A DNA stretch of 64,000 bases, taken from assembly GCA_036571765.1 (NCBI GenBank), contig BROE01000011.1:8152612-8216611 (forward strand), given 5' to 3'. Shown in pieces: positions 23,230 to 34,715 of this stretch. Every line of letters begins with the position of its first letter. Position 1 is the first letter of the stretch. This DNA is from Plecoglossus altivelis (Eukaryota > Chordata > Actinopteri > Osmeriformes > Plecoglossidae). The notes below the pieces were generated by a model. That model did no database searches, was not told the origin of the DNA, and was given only the letters and a program-made list of their open reading frames with translations. The position numbers and the translations under genes were made by a program.

Positions 23230-24480
23230 AAGTACGCACACCACAAAGCGTGTTTATTTTTGTATCCCAAAAATGGTTTATTCATATCTTACTGCTACAT
23301 TAATCAACTGCCATCTATATAATAATCATAATAAAAGCGAATACATTAAAAATATACATTATCTTCCATGTACTTCATGGTCTCGGCCGACCCTACAATG
23401 TGATTGTATAATTTAACTGTTTGGATGACAGTGTGGGAGAAGTGTCATGTGTCCTGTGAACTGGATATCAATGAGAAAGACAGCGACATGCCATCCTCAA
23501 CCACAATTCCGCTTCAGATCCTAATTATCCATGATAAGATTACATTTCTACAAAAAGATGTGTGGGTGGATCTTTCATCATTGCTCCCCATTCTTAGGTT
23601 GACACCAACAACCAATGTGTGCAAATTTGATTGTCTCATCTAACCAAAAGTGTTTGTATTTGACATCTACATAAGTTGATAGTGATTACACCTCTCCTGT
23701 GGTTAACCATTACCTGTTCTCATCACTGAGCAAAGGCAATGTTCTGTACAGTTATGTAATATTAACACATCCCAGGTACTGTGGAACCAGTTTGTCAAGG
23801 GAGGCCCATCCAATAGTCCTGCACCCTCAGGGTGAACAAGTGGTTTACGTAACTGGTTTTCAGTGGAACTTATCCAGCATTCAATGCCAAACATATTCAC
23901 AACCTTTGTACTTTATTAAGACAGTACAAATACCCTTGACAGTTTGATTGCAGTACTCAAGTCTTCTACTTCCTGGTAGTCTCTTCTACTGTCCCTTATT
24001 AATATTTCCCCATTTGTACAATTGACATTGAAAGATGTCACAGCATGAACATTTATACTTTGCTGCCTTCTAGTGTTTCTTTGGAGAATGACAGGTACGA
24101 CTAATCATAATCCATTTGTCAAATGCTTTTTACTGGATATTCAATTACAACTGAGGGACTATTAACCTTAAAGTGACAGGATGCACCACCTTGCATGCAG
24201 ACTTTGAACTACCATGAAGAATGTAATGTAAGGGTGTAAATCAGGGAACATTTTGCTTTGCTAGACGTCCTCTCGTGAACACTTGTCAGATCGACATTTT
24301 CCCCCAATAAACCAATAAAGAATGAATCCTCAATTTTCAACAAGTATTCACCTTTGTCACACACACCTGTACTTGGTCACAAGAGCCACCCACCATTGCA
24401 TGGGTGGTGTACCACAAGCATGCAACCTTTCTAAAACAACACTGGAGATGGAAACAAAATTGGGGACACTGGAGAAGAAT
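23230..24480. other. spacer between snrk promoter and rpl14 3' end
   Basis: Ordinary AT-rich sequence with no exon chain or recognisable repeat. Confidence 0.5.
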
Positions 24481-24492
24481 TGAACAAGATGG

Positions 24493-24498
24493 TTTATT
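24493..24498 (-). terminator. rpl14 poly(A) signal
   Basis: TTTATT (AATAAA on the minus strand) lies 11 bases after the rpl14 stop codon, giving the very short 3' UTR typical of ribosomal protein genes. Confidence 0.75.
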
Positions 24499-24508
24499 TG
24501 GAGACAGA

Positions 24509-26444
24509 TCATGCCTTCTTTGTGGCTTCCTTCTGCAGCTTCTTCACCTCGTGCTTGATGATCTTGTTTCTCTGAAGACAGGAGACAAAGGGTGAAGATC
24601 AGGCAAACGGCACAAACACAAATGTTTGCAAAAAGAGGTTTTATAAGGTAGAGAAGGCCAACACATGACATGTAATGATCTTGTGTGGGTCGTTCAATAT
24701 AGACCTGCTAAAGGAAACAAATCTGTTTGACTTACCATCTTCTTGGCTTTCATCACCTTGTAACGGTCAAAGTCAGTCATTACGGACCTCTGCAAAGAGA
24801 AGGAAAACAATACAAAATGAGTGACCACACCAACTGAATCCTAAAATCAATTTATGACGAAAAAAAACCCAATTAAAAATATTATCAAGGACAGCATATT
24901 CTAATGTCATGGGGAGCTCCAATTCCTTACTGTACATTAGTTTTGCCCTCAAGTTCAAACAAGTTTCCGCCCCATGAAATCTTTTCAATGAACGAAATCT
25001 AGTTCCCACTAATATTTACAGACGATGATCCTGAAGTACATCAGGTTCTTGGCATTATTGCCACTCGCACCAGCTGCATCCACACACCTTTTTTCTGGCC
25101 TCGATCTTCTTGGCCCAGCTGCTCTCTGCCCACTTCTTGTTTACCTCGGCCTTTTCCCAGGCGCGCTTCACAAACTTCATGCGGGCGCTAGGAATACAAA
25201 TACATCAGCGGTTAAACACAGGCGTGACCATGACAACATCTCAGAATTGAACTGTGCCAACTGCACAATACACAGAGTCAAGAGGGTTGAGGCACAGGGC
25301 TAGTTAGGGAGGGGGGCATCATTTACCTGTGTGGTACTTTGATCACGTAGTCAGTGAGCTGCATGCACTTGAAGGGCATTGACTGCCTCTTCACCCCTGT
25401 GCATGGTCCATCCACCAAGGCCTGAGAAAACCAAAATCAACATGAGTATTCAGCACGTTGGAGGTGTTGCCTTCTTTTACAATTAGATATCAAGTGCATG
25501 AAATGATAAAGGGTACTCACCCTGTTTTGGTCAATGACATCCACAATGGCCACCAGCTTGCCCTCGTGGGGTCCAAAGGACACAAAGGCGACCCTGCCAA
25601 TCTCAACGTAGCGCTTGAAAACCTGTTGGGAAGACATGAGTTACACATGAACTGGGGGTGACTTCAAGCATCATCATGTCCCTACAGACATTGGACAAGC
25701 ATTATATCCACTAAGCAGTCTACAGTAACTATATTCAAAGTACCCATTATAACTTAAAGTTGCTTTTAACAAGTTGTCAACCTATAGTCAGCCAACATTA
25801 CTTGAACAGTTTCAGAAAACTTAATTTGACTTGGCTCTATGAGGCTAACGTAAGCTGCTTGCTCTTGTCTACCCAATCTGTACAATTGAGTAGTTGAGAT
25901 GTATATGTGTGCATGCACACAAAATGATTGATATAGGCGAACACTAACGTCTTTTAAAATCCACAACAAACTAGCGGGTATATGGAAGTTAACATGTGTG
26001 ACAGAACCATGAAGCTAGCTAGTTGAAGCTAGCTAGTTAGCTTCAGATGAATTCCTTTCAACACCGCTTCTAGCGGAACATCAGCACCACACTGCAGTTA
26101 AGTCAGCGATAATAGCCAACGCTACCGAAGCGGACAATATTGTATCAACACAGGTTTTCTAGTTCGGTGCTTTATTTTGCATATGCCAGTTAAACCATGG
26201 TACAGATATGCCGCTAGGTTAGGCGGCCCATGGAGGACCACGTTGGAGTTTTACAGGCAGTGGGTACGACATTTCGAAAATATATAAACATAGGATACTG
26301 TTGTAATCTACTCACAAAACGTAACTAAAATCAACGTATTGATATATGATGTATGAACAGACACCATTAGTCGATCGTTTTAAGTAAAAGTAACCTATGT
26401 ATTCATAAATCTAAATTCCAGGAGCTTCATGGCGAACTCACCAT
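24509..26444 (-). CDS. rpl14: 60S ribosomal protein L14 (eL14)
   Basis: Exons on the minus strand: 26444-26442 (the ATG alone), 25622-25521, 25421-25327, 25187-25088, 24789-24736 and 24571-24509; 417 nt, 138 aa. The protein begins MVFKRYVEIGRVAFVSFGPH (KOW-like fold) and continues with LVAIVDVIDQNR. It has the basic segment KKWAESSWAKKIEARKK and a Lys-rich tail ending EATKKA. The first intron directly follows the start codon (ATG|GTGAGT), the arrangement also known in mammalian RPL14. The protein is a structural component of the large cytosolic ribosomal subunit. It is transcribed head to head with abcf1; the two ATGs are about 600 bp apart. No long Ala tail, as seen in mammalian L14, is present. 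Confidence 0.97.
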
Positions 26445-26461
26445 GATGGCAGTCAGCGATC

Positions 26462-26470
26462 AGAAAGACC
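26462..26470 (-). promoter_or_regulatory. candidate 5' TOP start of rpl14
   Basis: On the minus strand the leader reads GGTCTTTCTGATCGC just upstream of the ATG. A C followed by TTTCT at 26467 fits a terminal oligopyrimidine start, and an ETS-like GGAAGT lies just upstream. Start site inferred, not measured. Confidence 0.45.
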
Positions 26471-27043
26471 GTAGCACTTCCGTTCATGGCAAATACTCTT
26501 TCCGCTTTGTGTGTGCACATGCGCGTAAATTCGCATCGTACCAAAATAACAAAGTAAACCGACATAACGTTTTAAACACACATTTTATAAAGCATAATAT
26601 AGATTCGTATGATAGACAATTGATTAAAACCCCTTGTAAAACAAATCTACACGTTAAGTTAACATCTTTAAACATTTAACAGACACAGAACGCGAGCTTT
26701 TCCTTCATAAATCTCTGCCCTTTGACTGACAACTCATTTTAGGCTAGTGTGTTTAAAATGGCTCTTCACAAATGTATTTATGATTTTTCTTTTGACTGGG
26801 TGCAATAGCTGTGACCAATCTACTGATGGCGCTGTGGAAAAAATGGGCAGTCAGCTGTCAGCCGGCTGAACTGCAGCAGGCATCATCATCATCATCATAG
26901 TGGGAAACTTCAGGCCGCATGTGTGGGTCTGACAATACATCCTTGATAGTGACTTGACAGTAATCAGTGTTGAAGCAGTAGTTGTTTTTAAAATAAAAAA
27001 CAACCCTTTGATCAGTTTATAATCACAGAAATATACAGTCGAA
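26471..27043. promoter_or_regulatory. bidirectional rpl14/abcf1 promoter region
   Basis: Divergent genes are separated by about 600 bp. The interval includes ETS-type sequence near rpl14 and a short (CAT)n run at 26881-26899. No TATA box was seen for abcf1. Confidence 0.55.
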
Positions 27044-30000
27044 ATGCCTAAGAAATCTAAAGAAGAGGCAGAATGGGAAGGAGACGAGGCGGCACCAGCG
27101 GCAGGTAACGCAGCATACCTACTAGCATACTGCTGCTAGAGCTAGCACTGCTAGCAACGATGCTAGGCTAAAGTTGTGCCAGCTGGCTAGCCTAACTACT
27201 AATACTGTGTCAGAAATGTGTTTGCTACAGTTAACATACGTTACTTGTTTCACCGTTGCCACATACTTTTAGCTCAGCTGACTGAACATGCCCCACAGTT
27301 AAGTTGTAAGTATTTATAACAACCCAATAGTTTATTTGTCTAATATAGCTATTTGGCTATCTGCAAGCTAGTCTATGGATACTAGCTCTAGATCTTAGCA
27401 AGCAATAACAGTTAGGCTAACTGTATCAGTATCGAATGATGTAATGCCAATGTAATAGCACTACATCATTCTAAACAATTAATTACATATTTTTACACGG
27501 TGGTAGTATGGTAGTATAAAGTCCCATTGCAAGAATGTTTTAAATCTATATGAGAACTGTCACAAATTGTTATCGTCTGTACTAATCATTGCCAAAAACA
27601 TTATATTATCGTAGATGATCAGTTTCAGAGCTTTGGTGGTCCAGACTAGGTCGTTTTGCTCATAAGCTGGCAACATGTTTTGCTCCGCTTGCTGGAACAA
27701 ATTGCTGTTGTGTTAAAATGCACCTTTTTGTGCCCGCTCTAGTCATGTGATTCCTGTCTTTGTCACTTCGTTTTGTTGATAAAGCCATTGTTTTTGTCTG
27801 CAATGTATTGCATAGACTAATGTATTTACCTTTAACCTCTTAGCTGAAAAATCGGTCAAGAAAGGAAAAAAAGACAAGAAGGGGAAAAAGAGTGTAAGTT
27901 GAAGTTTGAGCTCTCTTTTCCCACTGATTATCAATGAGCAGATGTGGTTTCAGCATGAAATCTTAAAGTACGAAGGTAGTCATGTCCAGGCACCTGTCAT
28001 CCACTCTCCCAGTTCTTTGAGGAGCTTGCTTCAGACAACACAGCCGAGAAAGAGGAGGAAGCTGCTGTGAAGGAAGCACAGGGAAAGCAGGTATCTGAGC
28101 TCTGACAGTGACACCATGAGGTGATCTAGAAGCCTGCGATGTATGATCACTGTACCTTTACACCATCGGTATCTATGTGGCCTTTACATGTAAAGTTTCA
28201 ACTTGGTTCTGAATTAGGGAATGTTTTCAAAACATGTTGTAGGCGTATCTGTTGAATAGTTTCTTTCTTGTAGCCCCAGAAAAAGAAGAAAGACCGACGG
28301 AAAGGAAGAGGAGGAGAGGGAGATGATGATGACGAGGAGATCATGGAGAGACTTAAAAAGCTGTCCGTGCAGCCCAGCGATGATGAGGAAGAAGACCAAA
28401 GTAGGTGGATGTGTCCACTGGTCAGAGAAACACAAACCAGATTATTCATCATCTGCATGTGTTTTGAAGACAATAGAGGGGACACTTTGCTATACTCTAC
28501 CTAGTTTATTTAGAAGAATGTAAATGAAAAGGAATTTACTGGGTTTAGTTTCTCATCAAGGTTTATTCCCACAGTTGTGGCCCCCATGAAAGGAGGCAAG
28601 AAAAATAAGGCAAGTGTTGCATACAAATGTACGCTTTGTTATATCAATATAATTAACAGCGATTAGATATACTTAGTTTCTTCAATGTTGCTGTGGTTAA
28701 GTATGTTGGTTGTCTTTCAGGGTGGGAACATATTTGCTGCTCTTAGTCAGAGTCAGAGTGACGAGGATGGGGATGCAGGAGGGGATGATGAAGAGGATAG
28801 ACCAGTGAAAAAGGTGGGCAGTTCTTTCTCTTAACGGTCCATCTCTGTACTCGTATCCAGAAAGAAACGCTTAACTGTGCATCTTAGAGTAGATTTTTAA
28901 AATTTATGTTTCGTTTGTTTATCTCTGTGTCTACCGTTAAGAGATCTGTTGGAGATTGTTAAATATTTAGTACTGAATCATACTGTTAGTGATGCTAGAG
29001 GTTGTAAGCCCTTGAATGATACTAACCTCATTTCAAAGTTTGACTCGTTTGTTCCTCATATACTAATCCAATCCATCGTCTTCTACTTCTCAACTCCTGT
29101 CCTCAGTCTGGCATCTGACCAGTACTTCAAATCCTCTCTCTTACCAATAACCATTTCACTACTATGTACACGCCAAATGATTTAGTTCAGTGTTTTTTTT
29201 GTCCTGAACTTTCATCTGTCCCTGTGTAAATGTGCCTGTAGATGTCAGAGTTTCGACAATTGCATTTTCCACTTTCAGAAGGTCACAAGGCAAGTTCTCA
29301 TGAAAAGAAATTGGTATGTGTGTTTGTGCGTGTGTCTGGTCATCTTTAATACAGGAGGTTGAGAAGGTGCCAAAGGGCAAGAAAAAAGATAAACCTAAAC
29401 CCAAGAAGGTCAAGGTGGGTTCTGGAATGTGTCCTGGCTTTTATGACCTTTACCTGTACCATCACTGCAGCACTGTTAAGAACCCCCTCCCTCCCTCCCT
29501 CTGTCTGTCTGCTTTCACTTATTCTTTCTTGCTGAAAGGCTGACTAACCACCAAGGGAAGGGGAATGGTCAAAAGCCTTTTTCTGTTCTTTCTTTGCCGC
29601 CTTTTTAACATGTCACTGTTCTTGCCCTTTGACTTTTCTCCATGTTGAAATGCTGTCCAGCTCATCTGCTTGCTGCTCTAACCGCACCTCATCTGTCCCT
29701 TCGAAATTCCGTTTCTCACGTGTGCTTGTTTTGTGAAACGGGGCAGCCTCCGTCGGATGACGAAGAGGAGGCTGAGAAGAAAGACGAGGATGAGAAGACG
29801 ACTCTGAAGGCAAAGAAAATAGAAGCCAAAGCACCAGCGAAGGTGAAAGCAGTTACTGTGATGTTCTGAGAGTCTGTCTGACTAGATTGATGAGGACTAG
29901 GGATGAACATGAAGGATGACGTAACAAACGTCCCTCTGTGTCTCTCCAGGCACCGGAGACAGATGAGAAGCCCCAGCTAAAGAAAGGCAAGAAAGAACAG

Positions 30001-33000
30001 CAGAAGGTAATTGAAAATGGATCAGACTTTATTGAGGTAATCGGTGACAAAAAACGGGGCACGGTTTTCTTGGAGAGTGTGTTTCTGGAATACTTTGTGG
30101 TCTTGCACAGTGTGCGCTACACTCTTCAGGCTTTGACTTAATAGTGTCATAATGTTATTTTAAATTGTACATTCTCAATCTAGAAAGGTAAACCCAACCA
30201 TCCACCACCCAGTGATGATGATGATGATGAAGATGAGGAGGAGAACAGTGATGGAGACGACACCATGATGGTAACTTTAGGGGAGGGGCTAGCTCAGTGG
30301 TTAGAACAGTTGACTGCAGATCAAGAGGTTTCAGGTTAGAATCCCAGCCCTGAAAATCGCTTAAGAAACAAGTATCAGCTAAACTAACACAGTTTTGTCC
30401 ATAATCTTATTTGAAATCTGGTCTCCTGTACCAACTGTGAGAGTATCAGCATCAGGAAGGTTTTAAGGTTCAATAACTCAAAGTCGATCTATCTGTTTCT
30501 CCCCCAACTACCAGTGTGCTGAGGATGTCATTGCAGAGCAGGCTAAGGGGAAGGATGGCGACGACCCCTTCGCTAACCTCAGCAAAAAGGAGAAGAAGAA
30601 GAAGAAGAAAATGGTAATTCGGCTGACTAAACCCACCATGCGAATGACAGTAGAAAGAGAGAAACAACCTATGACCATGCTTGTGTGTTTGACTGCAGAT
30701 GGAGTACGAGCGTCAGGTGGCCAGCGTGCGCGCTCAGAACGCCATCGAGGGGGACTTCTCTGTGTCCCAGGCTGAAATGTCATCCAGGCAGGCCATGCTG
30801 GAGAACGCCTCAGATATTAAGGTGAGGACTCCCTAGTCCTGCATTCTTCGAACTCCTCATGATGGCACATATGTCTTGGCTGTGTAATACCATGCACTCT
30901 TCTCCCTTAGCTGGAGAGGTTTAGCATATCTGCTCACGGAAAGGAGCTCTTTGTCAACGCCGACCTATTGATTGTGGCGGGACGACGATATGGTTTGGTT
31001 GGGCCAAACGGGTAAGCAGTCATTCTTTATTTCTTTTTCAAATTAAAGGAAGCGTCAATATGATGGGGTGGACACAAACTTTGTTATTTAACTTCTTTTT
31101 AAGGAAAGGGAAGACCACCTTGCTGAAACACATCGCTAACAGAGCACTCAGTATTCCTCCCAACATCGACGTGCTTCTGTGTGAACAAGGTAAACGACCT
31201 GCCCTTTAAAAGAAAAAGTTGATTTCTGTCCCTCCGCTCGCTCCCACACTCATCCTCACGTCTATGTGCTGTGTAACCACAGAGGTGATTGCTGACGACA
31301 CTCCGGCGGTGCAGGCGGTGCTGAAGGCCGACACCAAGAGGCTGAAGCTGCTGGAGGAGGAGAAGCAGCTGCAGGCGCTGCTGGAGAAGGGGGAGGACAG
31401 TGTGGGGGAGAGGCTGGAGAAGGTGAGGGGAACCCTATTCCCACTGGGGGTGTCAAGTACAGGGTTTGATGGGCAACGTTTGGCTCATAGTCATATAAAA
31501 GGGTGGACGTGATTCACTTCTGCCGTAAGAGGCTCTTGTCTGACATTGTGAGTTATAGAGTTGAAGCTGCAGCTGCGTGGTTTGGATCTCCTAGGTGTAC
31601 GAGGAGCTGAGGATTATCGGAGCTGCGGCAGCAGAGGCCAAAGCCCGTCGAATTCTGGCTGGTCTGTCGTTCACCACAGAGATGCAGAACAGAGCCACAA
31701 AGAAATTCTCTGGAGGCTGGAGAATGAGAGTCTCTCTAGCCAGGTACCAATAGCTTCACCAGTTTGTTCCTCCAAGCAGTGATTTATGGGTCTGGGGAGT
31801 CACTGTGTTCCGAGTTACAAGCATCCATGCTGTATGGAAACGACCAAGTTTGTCTTGTCTTATTGTACCTGTGTTTTTCTCAGGGCTTTGTTCATGGAGC
31901 CAACCTTGTTGATGCTAGACGAGCCCACCAACCACCTGGATCTGAACGCCGTCATCTGGCTTAACAAGTACGAAGCAGTCAGGCTTTTAACTATCTGTTG
32001 GAGAAAGAACTAATATAATCAACATAAAGCTTTTAATTTGTCCTGTACAGTTACCTTCAAGGCTGGAAGAAGACACTTCTCATTGTCTCTCATGACCAGA
32101 GTTTCCTGGATGAAGTGTGTACAGATATTATTCACCTGGACAACCAGAAACTCTACTACTACAGGGGAAACTACTGTAAGTAAACAGCCAAGGATATTGT
32201 ATCAGAGGAACTGGGATGAGTTCTGAGGTTAATGGAGAAGAATAGCAAGTACAGCGTTCAAAGTCTCACCCTTCCTGTCCCTCAGTGACCTTCAAGAAAA
32301 TGTACGTGCAGAAACAGAAGGAGCTCCAGAAACAGTACGACAAGCAGGAGAAAAAGCTCAAGGACCTGAAGGCTGGTGGCAAGTCAACCAAACAGGCTGT
32401 GAGTGTGACTTACTGCTCAGTGGACTGTCCCATCTCTCTTATAGGGTTCAACTGTTCCCCTTTCCCCCCCACTCACCCATTCTCTCTCTCATTCTTTCCA
32501 TCTTTTTCCCTTCCAGGAGAAGCAGACCAAGGAGGCCCTGACAAGGAAGCAGCAGAAAGGCAAGAAGAAGGGAGGGTTGGAGGAGGAGAGCCAGGAAACC
32601 CAGGATCTACTGAAGAGGCCCAAGGAGTACACAGTCAAGTTCACCTTCCCCAACCCGCCCCCTCTATCACCACCCATACTGGGGCTGCACTGTGAGTCGC
32701 TCTGTTCATCCTGTTGGTCTGTCCCTCAGGTCTGACAGGAACACTTTGCTCCTCTGCACCACTCGCAGTCCAGGTTGTCACATTCCTTTACGGTGTTTCT
32801 CTTCACTCAGCTGTGGACTTTGGGTATGACGGTCAGAAGCCTCTTTTCAAGAACGTGGACTTTGGGATTGACATGGAGTCTAGGAGTAAGTAGAAACTTT
32901 TGAAATCCTTGAAATGGGAAAAGGGTTCTCTTTTGCTCTATACCTCCTCATTGTCTGACTTGCATTGGCCTTGTTTAGTTTGCATAGTTGGACCCAATGG

Positions 33001-34140
33001 TGTTGGGAAGAGTACGCTGCTTCTTCTTCTAACTGGCAAATTAGAACCGGTGAGTGGACATAGTGGAACAATACACCGAATCTCTCATTAGTGGTATCAT
33101 CATTCTAATAAGCTTCATTTTGTCTTTCCAGACCAAGGGAGAAATGAGGAAGAATCATCGTCTGGTGAGTAATCATAGTTAGACATTTTGAAACGCTCCT
33201 GAAAGATGCGAAGACTCTAGCATGTATGTGTCCACTTCAATCTGCACCGTCTGTGTCTGCCTCCAGAAAGTGGGCTTCTTCAACCAGCAGTACGCTGACC
33301 AGCTGAACATGGACGAGGCAGCGACCGAGTATCTGCAGAGGAACTTCAACCTGCCATACCAGGACAGCAGGAAGTGCCTGGGGCGCTTTGGCCTGGAGAG
33401 CCACGCCCACACCATCCAGATCTCCAAACTGTCAGGTAGCAGCGCTGCAAAGACCTGTTGTTGGTCCACTGTTTGGCTACGGTCACGTCGCTCACAGTCG
33501 TTGTTTGGAGAGGCCGGGTGATGTATGTCTGTGTGTCTGACTTCCTCTTCCTCCTCAGGAGGTCAGAAGGCCAGGGTGGTGTTCGCTGAGCTCTCCTGCC
33601 GGCAGCCTGATGTGCTAATCCTGGTCTGTAGTCCGTCCTCTGTGTTCAGTCTGTGTGTCTGTCTCAAGCACCACCCCATATGACTCACTTTGCTGATTTG
33701 CCCCTCCAGGATGAGCCTACCAACAACCTGGACATTGAGTCGATTGACGCCTTATCTGAAGCTATCAATGAGTACAAAGGAGGCAAGTACCCACTATAAC
33801 ATACCATTGCATCCTTTCCATGACCATGCAAACACACATTTTTTCTGTCAAGCAAATAGAGGACATGACATTCTTTGACAGGTTTTGTGATCGATCATCA
33901 ATATTCAGACATCTTCATCTGATTAGTTGTGTCACGACTGTTATGATTCTGTCTTCCCCACCTCCAGCTGTGATCATCGTGAGCCACGACGCCAGGCTGA
34001 TCACAGAGACCCAGTGTCAGATGTGGGTCGTGGAGGACAAGGCTGTCAACCAGATCGACGGAGACTTTGAGGACTACAAACGGGAGGTGTTGGAGGCCCT
34101 GGGAGAGACCCTGATCAACAAAGTCAAAGAAAACCCCTAG
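27044..34140 (+). CDS. abcf1: ABCF1, ribosome-associated ABC-F ATPase
   Basis: 27 coding exons: 27044-27104, 27844-27893, 28013-28090, 28274-28400, 28575-28609, 28721-28813, 29355-29414, 29747-29842, 29950-30006, 30184-30270, 30515-30613, 30699-30821, 30911-31011, 31104-31189, 31283-31422, 31595-31743, 31884-31967, 32051-32175, 32286-32398, 32517-32691, 32811-32885, 32979-33049, 33132-33164, 33267-33435, 33559-33623, 33710-33782 and 33968-34140. They total 2598 nt, 865 aa, all in phase. The N-terminal third is a Lys/Glu/Asp-rich tail (eIF2-binding in mammals). ATPase domain 1 has [21 protein letters not shown] and [16 protein letters not shown]-rich linker follows. Domain 2 has [23 protein letters not shown] and LDEPTNNLD. 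There are no membrane segments, as expected for ABC-F. Two introns start with GC rather than GT (after 28609 and 33782). Role: promotes initiation with eIF2 and the ribosome. It converges with mrps18b. Confidence 0.97.
30285..30352 (+). ncRNA. tRNA-Cys(GCA)-like sequence, pseudogene or SINE head
   Basis: In abcf1 intron 10 the sequence holds an A box TAGCTCAGTGG (30290-30300), an anticodon arm TTGACTGCAGATCAAG with GCA, and a B box-like GGTTAGAATCC (30334-30344). The acceptor arms GGGGCT/AGCCCT pair. It closely follows vertebrate tRNA-Cys, but the D loop is altered and the T arm mutated. It is therefore probably a tRNA-derived SINE or pseudogene, not a functional tRNA. Confidence 0.7.
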
Positions 34141-34424
34141 TCACAGACCCCTCCCCCTTTGAGGAATGGCAACAGAAGGAACCACACTATTCAAAGAAAA
34201 CAAATGCTATCTAACCAGCAGGACCGGTCATGTGCTCAGTGCTGATGTGCTGTGGTGTCCTCTCCACATGGATGAAGATCTACACGCCATCTGGACAGGT
34301 TGGGATGTGTCAAACAGCACACGCGGACAATGGGACAGCTTGAAGCGGCAGGATGCAAGAGTGTTTATCACCCGTATTACATATCCAGAGGAAATGACAA
34401 TACATTAACACTGGCCCTATAAAC

Positions 34425-34430
34425 AATAAA
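34425..34430 (+). terminator. abcf1 poly(A) signal
   Basis: AATAAA lies 285 nt after the abcf1 stop, within 110 bp of the opposing mrps18b signal. Confidence 0.7.
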
Positions 34431-34533
34431 GCTCTAATTGACACAACGAATGTCTGGGCTTATTGATATGTTATCTGCAAAAGACAACGCAAGCAAAGAC
34501 AAATAAAGGAGTTTTGCATCTTACATGTTATAA

Positions 34534-34539
34534 TTTATT
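34534..34539 (-). terminator. mrps18b poly(A) signal candidate
   Basis: TTTATT on the plus strand is AATAAA for mrps18b, about 180 nt after its stop. With the abcf1 signal it defines a compact convergent terminator region. Confidence 0.6.
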
Positions 34540-34715
34540 GTGTAATCAGTGTAACAGCATTTTATCATTAGGTCAATTCTGTGAACATGAAGATGATGGA
34601 TTTGTTACTTCAGACACCAGGGTTCACAAATATCCACAGTTCAGCAATAATGACTTGCTGATGATAGCTGTTTACAGTAGAAAGTTGGTTCACTTCACAA
34701 ATGATATTCTGGCAT

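Noticed and set aside
29281..29291. Possible 11-nt microexon of abcf1 (AAGGTCACAAG between CAG and GCAAGT)
   Set aside because: It would shift the frame of the following exon, and the neighbours join in phase without it.
31012..31103. A mirtron such as mammalian miR-877 in abcf1
   Set aside because: None of the fish introns examined starts with the GTAGAGGAGATGG-type sequence or folds into an obvious hairpin.
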